64,000 nucleotides of DNA from Branchinecta lynchi (taxonomy: Eukaryota; Arthropoda; Branchiopoda; Anostraca; Branchinectidae): NCBI GenBank assembly GCA_023053575.1, contig JAKZAP010000017.1:2549501-2613500 (forward strand), given 5' to 3'. The notes under the pieces were generated by a model. It made no database searches. It saw nothing but the letters and a program-made list of their open reading frames with translations, and was not told the DNA's origin. The translations under genes and the position numbers were made by a program. Position 1 is the stretch's first letter. The number at the start of each line of letters is the position of its first letter. Of this stretch, positions 1-62,213 are shown one piece after another.

Positions 1-830
1 TGCAAATCTCAAACTTCGTTTTTTTTTTTGTTAATCGACTCTTACACAAATCAAGTTTGCATTTCAGTTAAAGTTAAACGCAGCTGCAGTTAAATGCAGT
101 TAAACCGCTAGGTCGTTTGGCTAAAACCAAACCGCAGATCTACGTCAGATGTAGAAATATTTAAAATCTGGGCTTCATAAACTCTACAGGTCTTCATTTA
201 CGTCATACACACTTCGTCATGCTCTATACGTCGTCACACAACTACGTCATATTTATACTGCGTAACACGACTTCGTCATACATAAATTTAGAATCGGCCG
301 TTACTCCCCACTTTAAGTTGTTTAATTCTCTAGTATTTTCTCACACTGATTTAATTCAAACAAAATTTGCTCTTTCGCTTCTCTGTTTACTTGTTGGCTC
401 AGGCAAAACTTAACGTCAAATGATTTACAGGGGCTTGACACTCCCTACTAATTCTTGGCATTTTAAAGTATCTACTTGTTTTAATAATATTTGTAGGTCT
501 TTATAAGCTGAGACAAGAATATTTAGAAACTGCACCGTCTTTAGTGCCGAGACAGGTCGCTCCGGCCGGTGTGAGCCTGTCTTAAGCACTTTCGAGAGTA
601 TTACACGACAATAGACCATTAGTAAAAACATAATGTGCACTTAATATTAAAACTCTGGGTCTATTATTGATTTATTAAACTTTATGATTTCTTCCATCTT
701 TCTGAAACAAGGGAACTAAATTAAACTTTCTTGTCCATGTATTATTTGCTACGCCAAACATAAAATGAAGCAAGATAAAGCCAAGCGAGTACTCAGTAAA
801 ACAGCAACATTACAAATTTAATTTAGCGAC
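1..830. other. No gene seen; AT-rich sequence
   Basis: I see no supported gene here. The short open frames lack motifs, splice context or protein-like composition. Some TACGTC/CTTCGTCA words recur between 140 and 290, suggesting decayed short repeats. Confidence 0.5.
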
Positions 831-834
831 CACC

Positions 835-1060
835 GACGACTATTCTATTATATTGTATATGAACAAAATCGCAATAGCTCGACGAGTTTATCCTGGGCTT
901 CAAAGAGCAAATCTTGCACGTCTGCAAGGTGACCTTTGACGCCCCGGAATTCAACTGTTGTAACGTTTATTATTTCTGCAGTTCAAGATTTTCTGCTTAT
1001 TTTGCTAACTTGAGCTTCTGTTCGCGCGTGTTCCAGCTTTTCTTCTGAAACCCTATCTGC
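835..1060 (-). pseudogene. Possible retroelement coding remnant
   Basis: On the minus strand two short protein-like stretches follow one another. One is Glu/Lys-rich (around 1000-1060). The other, around 845-945, contains ADVQDLLFEAQDKLVELL and ends at a stop. They lie just downstream, on the same strand, of the Pol-tail-like ORF at 1187-1774, so they may belong to the same dead element. I do not recognise a family; the call rests on composition and neighbourhood only. Confidence 0.25.
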
Positions 1061-1186
1061 GCCTCCCTCTTTTTCCTCTCGTTAATTTCTCATATTTGTC
1101 TGATCGTGTTTATTTGTCTTTCATCTGTAATAAAACACTGACAACTACTATACATGTAATTTACTTTTAGTAATTTACCCCTCTAT

Positions 1187-1774
1187 TTATTGCCTTTGAT
1201 TTTCGGGTAAATAAGGGCTTCCAAGCTTATCGTACCCTAACCTGTTCGGGCGGCGAACTTCTCTGGACGTTTGTCTAGTACCTCTCGTAGCCAGATCAAA
1301 CCTAACACCTTGCATTGCACCGCGGCGCGCGGCTTGAGTACGTAATCTAAGCGCCTCTGAACGAACTGTAGGGTGGCTTAAAGCTCTATCACGAATTAAA
1401 ATTGGTGGGGGGCTATTAAGATCAATAGGAGCTTCAGACCCTGGGTGATCAGATTCGAGTTCCCCAAATGGTCCTCTCAGTTCTGGCATACTACCAGAAC
1501 GGTTGACCCCATCGCTAAAATCCGACCCGAGTCCAGAATGACCCGGTGTCTCCTCAAGTGTGCCCCTTCCAAAACCTCCCCGTTGAGGGCTGGTTTCTTC
1601 TGATTCTGGTAACCGAGATACTTTACTCCCCCGAGACTGAGGTGTCTCAATTACCGTTTGATTTGGCGTCTCTTCTTCTGATCGAACAGGTGCTAAGTCT
1701 GGGGACCTGTCAACCCGCGTACTAGCCTGAGGAAAGTTATTACCCGTCAATGAATCGTTTATACCCACCGACAA
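1187..1774 (-). pseudogene. LTR-retrotransposon Pol C-terminal tail-like ORF
   Basis: This 195-codon open frame runs between stops and has no convincing ATG, since its first codon is TTG directly after a stop. The protein is rich in Pro, Ser, Arg and acidic residues, with low-complexity patches such as EEETPNQTVIETP. Near the end it carries SREVRRPNRLGYDKLG, which resembles the arginine/proline-rich tails that follow the integrase in Ty3/gypsy-type Pol proteins (pattern R-R-x-x-R-x-R-x-P-x-R-x-G-Y). No protease, reverse transcriptase or integrase core is visible upstream, so this is at best the 3' end of a broken element. The family match is short, and a host disordered protein exon is the alternative. 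Confidence 0.4.
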
Positions 1775-2940
1775 TTAGATCTCCATGAAGCAAGTCGGGA
1801 ATGGCATAGTCATGGCCCGCGTTAAAGCACAAATTACACGGCAAAATCTCTTCTAAATTTCTAGTGCCCCTCCACGGTATTTGTTTGTCCTACTCTTCTT
1901 TTGTTCACTTTAAAATCCATCACTGGATTTATTGAAATCCCCACCGGATTTCTCTCAATTGACACGTAACGCCTCTATACTTTTTATCACTATCACATAC
2001 GTTGACCGCCTTGCAACGCGGCACGTCGCGCTTTCTGTGTCCGAGCCCAAGTCCCTCTTAAGGCTTGCTCGCCTACTAAAATCTATGGACGGTTACCCAA
2101 ATCAATATGGGTTTCCGCTAGGTATGACCGACTATATTACCCAACCCGTCCTGTCGCCTCTGGTTATGACACCAGATCTTCCTCATTTCGTGAAATAGCA
2201 AGAGTATTTACTTCTGGACAAACAACACTGCTTTCATTTGAACTTTAACGGTGTTGGGCTATGCGGACTCTCACAACAGATGTGCACGGCTATACTAGAT
2301 AGCTGATATCTCGAAGAATTATTAGTTACTTTTCGCATCATTAAAATTTTCCTGCTGCGAAGCTCACATCCCTCTTATTTTTAAATAACAAGTGTGTTTA
2401 AAAGAACGAACTATCTAAGAAATCCTAAAAATAACACAAAAGCACCCTTTGCAGACTACCCGCAAGGAGTTCCAAACACGAAAGCATTGAAAAAGCGCAA
2501 CACACTACAGTTAACAATATTAAAACTAACTTATGTACACAAGATCTCCGCTAGGGATAGCGCTCTAGTTGAAAGGATCAGGATAGTTCTGTGCTGTATA
2601 TTCCCGAGAGCCGTTATTGTTCTGAACCCAGGCTTTGAAACGCGATCTTGGAAGCAGTGTTAAGAACATCATTTCCGGTTTTTCTTTGTCGTCGTAAGGC
2701 ATAATTCGCACGTTAACCATTGTAGCTGCTCTAACGTCTAACTGAATAAATAAAAACGCGACAAAACTGTTAATTAGCACATCTAGCCTACACTTCCCTC
2801 CAAACGAAAGACAACGCGCCACCAGTAAACCAATGAGATGTTCTTGCCCTGTGTTATTACTCTTTATACTCGGACCGGCGGCTTATGTCCCACTTGGGAG
2901 CATTATATGGTAGCGTTCGAGCGGCGGCAGTATTCAATCT
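1775..2940. other. No recognised gene; one acceptor-bounded ORF
   Basis: I find no recognisable gene. A minus-strand open frame at about 2571-2743 starts just after a good acceptor-like TTTATTTATTCAG and reads RAATMVNVRIMPYDDKEKPE onward to a stop. It has no match I know, and its frame does not fit the phase needed to continue HFM1. Confidence 0.35.
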
Positions 2941-2944
2941 TCGA

Positions 2945-3340
2945 AGGCGTATTTAGGATCGTAGTCTTTCGTTTGGTAGTTCGAGCTGACTTACTGTATT
3001 GATAAATCGGTATCACAAAATTCCTGATTCTTCACAACAACTTTTGCTTGGCTTATTTCTAATTGGTATCTCAATCGCATCTCTGTCGATTCTCATCTGC
3101 TTCAAAACCGCTCTTCTGTTCCTGCTCTCCGTTACCACCGTTTCCGTTCTTGCACCACATCAGATAATCCCGAAAACCTCAGTTTCCAGGATGCTACGTT
3201 TTTTTAGCAGGATATCGAAACCTCAGCTTCCAGGATATTCAAACCAAAGTCTCAGTTTCCAAGGGGAAATGAATATTCTTTTACGTCTTTTATATTTTCT
3301 GAACTAAGATTAAAATGCTTCCGATAATTAATTATTCATG
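2945..3340 (+). repeat. Dispersed repeat R13
   Basis: This shares GATCGTAGTCTTTCGTTTGG near its start with 34560-34590 (inverted) and about 41997-42020. Its body aligns loosely with 34231-34590 on the other strand, including a CTCTTACAT/TTTTACGT-TATATTTT end. It has no coding motif and is probably an old non-LTR retrotransposon 3' part. Confidence 0.45.
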
Positions 3341-3344
3341 ACCA

Positions 3345-3807
3345 ACCCAATGTAACACGCCCTCCACTACCCCCCCCCCCCCTCAGATGGTCGGTTCGTG
3401 AAACTGATTACTTCCAAGTTAGTTTATTCGTGTTATTGATATGCCAGCCAAGTTTCATCGTCCTAGCACATCTGGAAGTACCCTAACTCGAAAAAGTGTG
3501 ACACTGTTGTCGTAAATTCTCGTGTTGTCTTTAAATTTTAGTGTTGATGTGTGATAGTTGTTCGTTTGTTTTTTCTATACAATACCTTAGGCTAGAATTG
3601 TATTAATAATTTTTACAAACCCATCAGAATTAGTGAAGCGTCGTTTTTTCTGCCACTGGCATGTCTGATGCTTTTCAGAAACACCAGGTTTATTTATATT
3701 TGCCATTAAAATTGTACCTTACCTTACCTTAGACCGCCCGACAGAGAGACAAACGGAATTGCGATCGGTACATTCACTTGAGCCAGAGGCTCCGAGTGCC
3801 ATAAAAA
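3345..3807 (+). mobile_element. R1 element, 3' part, interrupted
   Basis: This is a truncated copy of family R1. It has a poly-C core remnant, the CCAAGTTTCATCGTCCTAGC block, a GACAGAGAGACAAACGG run, TTGCGATCGG, and a final hairpin-like CACTTGAGCC...GAGTGCCATAAAA. The block is split by an unrelated 3' end at about 3490-3733. Confidence 0.6.
3490..3733 (+). mobile_element. Non-LTR retrotransposon 3' tail inside R1
   Basis: This insertion ends with a short tandem tail (ACCTT repeated three times) and has no coding motif left. It sits between the two halves of an R1 element, so it arrived after R1 did. A terminal simple repeat is typical of CR1/L2/Jockey-like 3' ends. Confidence 0.45.
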
Positions 3808-4555
3808 AATAAAAAAATAAATAAATAACTGATAACGACCAACCTCTAAGCATCACCTATATACACTATCCTCTATCTCTATTTTTCATTCTGACATGCT
3901 ACCCTTACTTTGCTTAAATTTTACTATTCGATAATTTCCCTTCACGTCTTTGAACCCTTTAACTTTTCTTGAACTCATTTACAATTTAGAAAAAAGGAAA
4001 TTTTCATTTTTAACAAGCCGCTACAACTTCAGAAAAATTACGAAACTACAAAGAAAAAGGCTGGCTTCTGGGATAACAGAAGTACCAACGATTTCCTAGT
4101 TCAAAACGAGTTCTAACTTTTAAAACTGGCTGTCCCAACTTTTACTTTATTTTTAAGTTTGTCCCCATAGCTGATTGAGAATCATACTTGAATGCACTGT
4201 ACGGATACGCCAGCTCAGTTTAATTCAAGCGATATTTTGGCCCTTCCGGAAACGGTCCTCTTCAGACTCTAGCAGAAAATAAAACTATGAATTTCGCAAA
4301 AAAAAAAACCCAGCTGACTTATCCGTTTAACACAGTCAAATAAACCGGTCGTGCCGATTGTGAACGTTTTGGCACGCGAATGTCGTCACGTCTTGTCAAA
4401 ACTTGAGTTTAATCGAATTATGCATAACTGATTTTTCAAATAAGTAAACTAATTGTTTTAAAAGTAAAAACATTGCGAAACCGTATATGCAAAAAATTGT
4501 ATCTATCTGATCATGTTGAAATCCGTGTTCCTTATTTTATCACTGCCAGAATCTA
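3808..4555. other. No gene; R3 fragment inside
   Basis: This is AT-rich sequence without a gene. At about 4200-4275 there is a decayed half of fold-back family R3 (GGATACGCCAGCT ... TTTTGGCCCTTCC ... GGTCCTCTTCAG). Confidence 0.45.
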
Positions 4556-4559
4556 AAGG

Positions 4560-4755
4560 ACCTGTCTTATCTATAATACTAATGCAACCTACTTCCATAA
4601 TCACTCCATGTATTTCTAAGCCCGGAGACCCCAATTTCGTATGGTACATTCTGACCCCTCGAACAAAAACACACTGATTTTCTCACTGTTTTGGTACCTT
4701 CGATGTATATCACGCTGTCGAGGGTCCTCTGCGAGAAGTTTTCCATCAGAACAAG
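4560..4755 (+). repeat. R19 repeat, left piece, split by R2
   Basis: This matches the uninterrupted R19 copy at 14285-14420 (CTTCC-TAATCACT ... GAGAAGTTTT-CATCAGA). Its continuation, CCGGTTATG-AAATT, reappears after the R2 element at about 6183. The two pieces therefore frame an insertion. Confidence 0.55.
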
Positions 4756-6182
4756 ACCAAAGGTGTCGGTGGGATCCCAAAAATCTAATATTTGATTCAC
4801 ACAATTGAGGCTAATCAGACTAATCATCAGAGAAAACCAAGTTCAGATACACCTATATAAGCCATATCTATTTTGACGATACTGACCGAGACTTCCTGCT
4901 TTACTTCTGCCAAGTTTCCGGTTTCGCCCGAATCCAAGCGAACTACTAGTCGAGCAAAAAAAGAAAAATTCAGAAACAAACCCAGCGTATCTCCTTATCC
5001 CTATAAAGAACATCTAATCAACTTTAAAGGACACCTGAACAATGAAACCATACTTGAACATACCATGGAGAATGCATTTACAGACATGGATACGGAGAGC
5101 ATTCTTCTCCTGAGCGTGACGTTTTCAAAATAGGGATGATTGTTTCCGGAGGTTTGCACATGCAGACTCCAAGACAAAAAGCGCAACTCATTCAAATCTT
5201 GTATAGCGCTGGCCGGATCGTATTGGAATTTCTTCTAGATATACGTTTGGGCTTATCTGGTTAAAAAATATTCCAGAAGAAGGGTTGATTGGAGACATTT
5301 GTTCATTTCTAAAATTGCTCGGTACTGAAATAAGGACAGATGCAAAAATCATAGCTTGGAAATGGTATTTCGTATTTGGATTGGGTTTTCTGCAGGCAAT
5401 GTTAACGGACGTCATCCAGATAGGGATGATACTTGGTACTCTTCATTCAGGTGTCCTTTAAATAAAACTTTGACTTCAAAATAAATTCCGGTTACAACCG
5501 GAGTCCGGTCTAATTATATGTCCGGGTAAAAATGATTATCATATACAGACTCAGCCTCTCTTCTTACCCCTTAATCTGTCATCTAATCAAACCTTTGCTT
5601 TGATCATATTTCCCGGTTTTGGCCCGATTCTGGGCGAACTAGTTGTTCGGCGAGAAAATGGTTTTCACCATCGTTCCCTAAATCGAACATTTTATCAACT
5701 TCAAATGAAACTTTTACTTTTAACCAACTTTCCGGTTTTCGCCGGATTCCGGACGAACTACTTGTTCGGCGAGAAAATGGCATGTTTTCTTACCTCTAAA
5801 TCGAATATTTAATCAACTTCAAATAAAACTTTTACTTTAACCAACTTTCCGATTTTTGCCCGATTCCGGACGAACTACTTGTCCGGCAAGAAAATGGTTT
5901 TCCCTATCGTGCTCAGCATGCCTTCTTACCCAATAATCGACTATCACATTAGCTGTGTTTGGAAATATTTGTTTGTCCGTCAATTTAAACCCCCTAAACC
6001 AGCCTTAAATGTAGGGCTACAGAGCCCATCTACGAACTTGACTTTACCCTTGACCAAATGAATCCTCACCCCAAGTTTTATCAAAATATCTGATTCCCTT
6101 CGAGAGTTATCGTGCTCACAGACAGACGGACATTTTTGCGATGTCATAGGTATCCCTCCACTTACGTTTTGGGATCCCAAAA
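4751..6182 (+). mobile_element. R2 palindrome-ended element, copy A
   Basis: This is a full-looking R2 copy. It starts AACAAGACCAAAGG, followed by the palindrome TGGGATCCCA at about 4770. A core of degenerate units of about 125 bp follows (CTTTTACTTTTAACCAACTT, TTCCGGTTTTCGCC, GAACTACTTGTCCGGCGAG). Then come CCAAGTTTTATCAAAATATC, a CAGACAGACGGACA run and TTGCGATGTCATAGG, and it ends with the 16-bp palindrome TTTTGGGATCCCAAAA at 6167-6182. It has no coding capacity and is probably non-autonomous. Comparison with 14390-14420 shows the empty site and no evident target duplication. Confidence 0.7.
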
Positions 6183-6782
6183 GCCGGTTATGCAAATTGT
6201 TTATAAAGTATTCAAGTACTTTAAAATACTATAAGTTGAAGAATAAATATTGCGGGGTGTCCTTTAACGTTTAATAGATATTTTTTTTCAATTCTGATGT
6301 TTTACAACAAAAAGAAACACCTAATGATAACCCTTAACAAGTAAGGATCATCAATGACGATCAAGATGAAACAGCCGAATCACTATATTACTTTATCTTT
6401 CACGAGTTATATTTGTATAAGTATTATAACGTATTTTTGCTTTTATTTCTGCTTTCATTTAAGCTTAGGCGGAAATAAATAGAATGACAGTATTCAATCA
6501 ATTCAAACAATTTATTTTAAAAAATTCCATCACGGACGAAGCCCTACACTGAATTTTTCGTCATAAATCCTCATCACATAACTGAAACAATTAAAAACAA
6601 CTATAACTAGTGTTATTCATTTGGTCAATGTGCATGTGTATCTCAGTAAAACCCTAAATAAAACCTTTCATCATAAGTAACATGTCAACTAATCAAGCAT
6701 CTATTGATAAACATCATACTTTGGTCAAGTTAACACCAAGCTAAATATTAAATAATAAAATGTTTAAGTATCGCCAACTTAC
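6183..6782. other. R19 right piece, then AT-rich intron
   Basis: Bases 6183 to about 6265 continue the R19 repeat (GTCCTTTAACG end, as at 14570). The rest is AT-rich HFM1 intron with no gene visible. Confidence 0.5.
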
Positions 6783-57392
<50,610 letters not shown>

Positions 57393-57479
57393 CTTGAAAA
57401 AACGAAAAAAAAGGTATTTGAGTTCAAAAAGGTAAAGCACATTTACTGAAAAGAGTGCGACTAAAAATTTCGCACGCGA

Positions 57480-57845
57480 TGCCATGAAGAAAATTACGCT
57501 AAAGCGGGTATAAATAAAGAGGAAATGAAACTAATTTTAAACATGAGAGCAGAGAGCTTGCCACTTGGTAAAAGACGAAAGTATTTGGGAAGCGTTAGGG
57601 AGAAATCTGGTCCTTACGTTTGTCCAATGTGCGGTGAGGGAGACGAGAATCTAATTCATTTTATGTGTGGTTGTGATGAAACTGAGGATCTGAGGGCGGA
57701 AATTTTAAGGGAGGGATTCATGGGAGGAAGTGGTGGTTAAATACTATTCGGAGTAGGGATTTTCTTAGTATAAGAAACCTGGCGAGGTTCCTCAGAGTGG
57801 CTAGTCTTCACAGGGAAAAGTGTTTGAGTGGGGTTTAGTGCGAAA
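57480..57845 (+). mobile_element. Non-LTR retrotransposon 3' end, family L-A
   Basis: Frame 57525-57740 reads LPLGKRRKYLGSVREKSGPY, then VCPMCGEGDENLIHFMCGCD and ETEDLRAEI. C-P-x-C-G-x-x-(D/E)-x-(E/N)-x-x-x-H-(F/L)-x-x-x-C is the zinc-knuckle-like end of some non-LTR reverse transcriptase proteins. The tail RFLRVASLHREKCLSG lies in another frame, so the copy is frameshifted. Confidence 0.7.
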
Positions 57846-58210
57846 CAGTAGTAGTCTGGGGCCCAAGTATCAAAATGTGAAAAGTAGCTTTCCCGTCGGG
57901 GGCAGCTGATCCGACGATGGATTCTAGGTAAATCGACCACGCTGATTTCGAATCTGGGCGGGATACTGGGATCAGACATGTGCTAAAGATGTTACGCACC
58001 AACACTCAAATTCGGATGTCTTGGCGTTCCATTTCATTTTTCTAAAGCGGAACGAAAACTATTATCAGCTAACCAGCTACGGTGATTCCAACTCTGACTA
58101 ATAACTATCCTTCAGAAACAATGGAAAAGTTTATTTAGGTATGTTTATTTAAGGTGAAAGAGTACATTTATTAAAACCATATTTGCAAAAGTTGGTCCTG
58201 TCAACTCTCA
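57846..58210. other. Intron, nothing recognised
   Basis: No gene or repeat could be supported here. Confidence 0.4.
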
Positions 58211-58228
58211 TATTTAATCACAAATGAG

Positions 58229-59226
58229 TTAGGCTTCGAAATCCTCTTCTTCCTCGTCTATTACAATGACATTGACACATTTCCCCCCGGATGCGCATAG
58301 TAAATCACGAGATCTCTTGGTTACAGCACATGAGCATTTTTGCTGCAAGATTTCTTGCAGGCACAAAAAACACCGACCACACTGTCTGGAAAAATATGGC
58401 CCATCAGTTGCCACTGCTTTTGCTCCCCCACGTATCTCATCGGCCCATCCATAGTCCAGTGGGTTCAAAGAGACAGGTATTGGGTCGTGAGCTTGCGTCT
58501 ACACGGAAAATTGCAAAAATGCACGCAGCCAGTGCAAAAAAAAAATGATCTGTCGGTGGGTGACAGCCACATGGGCTCCTTTTGCGTGGCAAAAGATGTA
58601 TACGGAGATCATTTTTAGGCAATTCTTCAGCCGTTTCATAGTATGGCTGTCACTCTGCTTTAAAAGGACAGACAAGTTTTCTCTGATTTGTGATGTCTTG
58701 TACACACTACCATCATTTACACTTTGGTTCAATTTCCATCACAAGTTCCTCAAGCATTTATCGAGATACCTGGCCTTCTCTGCAACAAGATCACGACCCC
58801 TACATCCAGAAGCAAGAAGAATATCACGCTCAGTTAGTGCATAAGCATGTTTTATGGGCTGTTGGCAAACAGCATCCATTTTTGGCAAACCGTAACCATC
58901 TACAATCTCTTCTTCTACAATCTCTTCTTCCACTGATTAAAGATTGAGAAACCCCTTGATAAACTTTTCATGATATTTGGCCTTCTCACTGCATGCCACC
59001 AAAGATTTAGGTGCTGGCAATAGCAGCACCTGCCATTGTAGTCATCAGAGGCCTATAGTGCCTGTCTCTTACTGTCTTCAATGTATCACTGAGCTTGTCC
59101 AGGACTCAAGCCTCTGATAAAGGAAGAATATCCGTGTTTGGCACAAAATAAGAAGTCAGATTTCTCCTCTTTCTTTAGGCTATTCGCAATCCGGACCTGC
59201 TTCTTGGTCAGTTGATCCATTCAATT
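58229..59226 (-). pseudogene. Decayed Cys-rich uncharacterised gene
   Basis: The minus strand carries consecutive protein-like blocks in shifting frames. MDQLTKKQVRIANSLKKEEK lies at about 59160-59225, then VLDKLSDTLKTVRDRHYRPL, MDAVCQQPIKHAYALTERDI, NLSVLLKQSDSHTMKRLKNC and finally NPLDYGWADEIRGG. The last is followed by a Cys-rich stretch (CGRCFLCLQEILQQKCSC) and an acidic end, EEEEDFEA. P-x-(D/E)-(Y/W)-G-W followed by a C-x-C-rich tail resembles the C-terminus of a group of transposon-associated animal proteins I remember only as a pattern. Stops and frameshifts in between mean it is dead or intron-containing. Its function is unknown. Confidence 0.45.
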
Positions 59227-59239
59227 TCCTGTAAAGAAT

Positions 59240-59810
59240 AAAATATGTTACATCACCATAGGTACTTAGATATTATAGTATTAACAAACCTTGCAATTAC
59301 AGAGGAATTTACAGTTGTTAAAACAAATATAATACAATAAAATTTGTTGATTTTTAGCTTGGCTAACTAGTGGCAAACAAAGACCATAAAATATCTCATA
59401 AGAAAAAGAAAATAAACAATACAAACACATTAGGGACTCAACATGGTTAGCCTTTTATAATAATGGAGATTTTTGCAAGTAAACTTTATTCTGACTACCA
59501 TAGTTGTGCGTAGCAGCTTCAGGGTTCTGTATTTTTCCCTGTACCCTACTAATGATCAAACCACAGGATATGAAAATATTTCTGCTGACTAGTCGGAGAC
59601 TCACAGCATCTAGGTTATTCACTAAGCTACTGATTTACTTTAACCCGACTTTGCTACTGAGCTTCTCAGCCTTTTTAGCTGTTCAAATTAGTTAAGTTAT
59701 CATAAAAAAAATGGAAATAGCCATGTGGCATCGCCGACAAGCGTCAGACATCCATACAGTATGTACAGTAAACAGGGGCGTCACAACTGTGGGGGGGGGG
59801 GGCGACCCTT
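59240..59810. other. No gene seen; G run at end
   Basis: This is AT-rich sequence with a G run at about 59791-59802. Confidence 0.4.
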
Positions 59811-60106
59811 CCAAATGTAAATATTCCTTCAGCCCAAGCTGACTGCGAATCATATTTGATGGTGCAAAATGGATACGTCAGCTGAATTTTCTTGGAGCTA
59901 TACTTCGGCCGTTCTTGGCAAGGGCCTCTTCAGGCTCAAAACCGCTCAAGTTGGAAAAAGGAACCCTTCCCGCAAGTTCGTTTTCCAACTTGAGCGGTTT
60001 TGAGCCTGAACAGGACCCTTGCCAAGAAGGGCTGAAATATAGCTCCAATAAAATTCAGCTGACGTATCCATTTGGCACGATCAAATATCCTCCAAATGTG
60101 TCCGGC
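59811..60106. mobile_element. R3 fold-back element with 9-bp duplication
   Basis: It has a clean left end (AATATTCCTTCAGCCCAAGC), arms TTTGATGGTGCAAAATGGAT ... CAAGTTGGAAAA and the complement. The loop is GGAACCCTTCCCGCAAGTTC. TCCAAATGT flanks both ends. The left end again has about 35 bases not present at the right. Confidence 0.65.
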
Positions 60107-60164
60107 CAGTCTTTAAAAAATAACTGAGTTGGCGTGAAGCACTGCAGTTTTCCATCAAAACAGT

Positions 60165-60375
60165 TTTTTTTTTTCATGAAAACAGTTATTTTTCCTGAAA
60201 ATCAGTTGATTTTTTGTCAAAATAGTCATTTTTTTAAATCAGTCAATTATTTTTCAAAGCTGTCATTTTTGTTCTTGAAAACAGTTCTTCTTTCTGCAAC
60301 AACAGTCAGTAAATACCTTGCCCCCCCCCCCCCCCCGCCCGACAAACATTTCAGCTAGTAACGCCTCTGACAGTG
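60165..60375 (-). repeat. R5 repeat, inverted
   Basis: Units such as AAAATCAGTTGATTTTTTG and GAAAACAGTT precede a C run (60320-60336), then CATTTCAGCTAGTAACGCCT-CTGA. This is the complement of the R5 order at 56308. Confidence 0.5.
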
Positions 60376-61080
60376 ACAGTAACTTAGCATAGCCTCCGGC
60401 CTCCAAAATTGAGGCTTTTATAATGGACTGACTAACAGTTCTGTAACATTCACAAAAAAAACAATACATACCACGAATAATCTTAAACTCTCGACAGTCC
60501 AACTTATTTGCTGTTTAATCTGGGCCTATAAGCAAGTGGAGACTTCTACTACCTAAAAGGCCTTAACCCACACTCAAGAACAACCACATTGCAGCTCTAC
60601 TTGAATGATTTTTACCTGTTTATTCTTCTTAATATCCTCCAATTCTCATGTGAAATATCTTGGAATTCTTGGTTTGTAAACACTATTGCCACTTTTTCTT
60701 GTCTGGAACATGTGACTTTTGGCCGCAAAAAATTTTTTGCTTACTTTTTATATTTACTTGCAAGGAACCGGTCGTAGAATTTTGGCTTGTTCTGTCGAAG
60801 AAGTGAAAACCGTCATTAACCGCAGATTTCTGCGACAGGCGGCAACGCTGCTTCTGAAATGTTCAAATGTTTGTTTAAATCTGCTTGCTTTTGATTGGTC
60901 GAAAGTTGGACCGCGGATGTAATCGCACAAACCGCAACCGCAGAATAGTTAGAGTGTAAGAGGTTAGAAAAGCATGTCCGATATACCAAAAAGCTGTATC
61001 CCGGTAACTTTCGTGAGTAACAGAACGTACGCGAGGTCCTGTGATCTCTAGAGGTGTTGCCCCAGTAAGACCCTCCACTT
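60376..61080. other. No gene seen
   Basis: Short open frames only. GAACAACCACATTGCAGC and later text are unassigned. Confidence 0.4.
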
Positions 61081-61222
61081 TTAGAAGGAGAAGACTTTCG
61101 GTTCAGTGGACCCCAGACTATAGTGTGACCGTTTATTTTTGTATTTACATGTAATTATTTATGTTTGTTTTGTATGGCCTTCGGGCGTTCAAGGCAAATA
61201 AATATCATATCATATCATGTGC
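61081..61222 (+). mobile_element. Non-LTR retrotransposon 3' tail
   Basis: TTGTATGGCCTTCGGGCGTT-CAAGGCAAATAAA and the end ATATCATATCATATCAT are a typical 3' UTR with a pentamer tail. No coding part remains. Confidence 0.55.
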
Positions 61223-61439
61223 ATATTTTATTTTTTTTGCGATACTAAGACCCCATGGGTCGTACCAGAGCAACGTAACACTAGGGAGAAGACCTGAAAA
61301 AAGTGACACACACTTGTGATATTTTAGATTATTACAAAGCGATAAAAAAGATGAGATCATGTTATTTAAATATGCAAAGCACCTGCTCCACTTGTCGAAA
61401 TTATGCCATAACCATACTTTGACGGAGAAGTTCAAAATT

Positions 61440-61662
61440 CAAGATGCAAGTGTTACCCTTTTGGATGTTTCTTCGTCGCTCGCTATCAAAAATCAATGAC
61501 AACAGAACCCAACCAGCACACGATCTTCTGCACTGCTTCCTGGCCGACGATTGAAATTAAGTGTCTTTTTGTGTATTTTTATGTGTTTTATTTATTTTCT
61601 TCATTTATTCCGCTTTCTGGAAATGGTGGGGTATAAATAAATTACTTACTTACTTACTTGCA
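61440..61662 (+). mobile_element. Non-LTR retrotransposon 3' tail
   Basis: The frame end LLHCFLADD and stop is followed by a 3' UTR ending GGGGTATAAATAAATTACTT with ACTT tandem repeats. Confidence 0.5.
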
Positions 61663-62074
61663 CTCGAATGGCAGCGATACTAGCAACACTAGCGATGGAT
61701 AACTTCCCTATTGAAATTCAATCAGTCGTGCACCAGCGCTGGCTCTGATGACTACATATTCCAAAAACAGAAAAAAAGATGCAACCTCAGCTTTTCATCG
61801 ATATGTGATGGAAGAATGTAAACCCGCAAGTCTGTCAGGCTTTGAATGTCGCGAGCGTAGTGGGCGGCGCAACGAGTAAGGCCCGTCTCCGACGCATGGA
61901 ATGCATAGGTCTTGGCGCTATTCCTAGTGATATTTTGCCCTGGGTTGTACCAAGAACTTAATACTACGGCGTCGTAGAACATTCGTTCTCTTCTTTTTGC
62001 CACAGCACATTTTCTCAGATGAACCAGTTTCCAACCCTAATGAGCACTCCGCACTGCTCCTGAAACTTCTGTAT
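61663..62074. other. No gene seen
   Basis: Open frames here (e.g. 61752-62003 minus) have no motif and no splice context. Confidence 0.4.
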
Positions 62075-62213
62075 TTCACTTGAAAAAATTGCAGTATCTG
62101 CTACTGGGATTAATCTTGTCTCTAAAGATAATCTAATCTCAAGTTCGGATTAATCAATCCTAGTAGCAAATACTGCAGTTAACTTTAATCCTTATTCGGA
62201 GGAACTTTTTACA
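62075..62213. mobile_element. Mariner-like MITE, decayed copy
   Basis: CTACTGGGATTAATCTTGTCTC, TAGTAGCAAATACTGCAGTT-AAC and GGAGGAACTTTTTACAG match 18664-18834, inverted. The left end is lost. Confidence 0.5.

Noticed and set aside
2571..2743. Minus-strand acceptor-bounded ORF as the next HFM1 exon
   Set aside because: HFM1 exon i leaves two bases of a codon. Joining here would read T then TAG, an immediate stop, and the residues do not resemble the expected Sec63 continuation.
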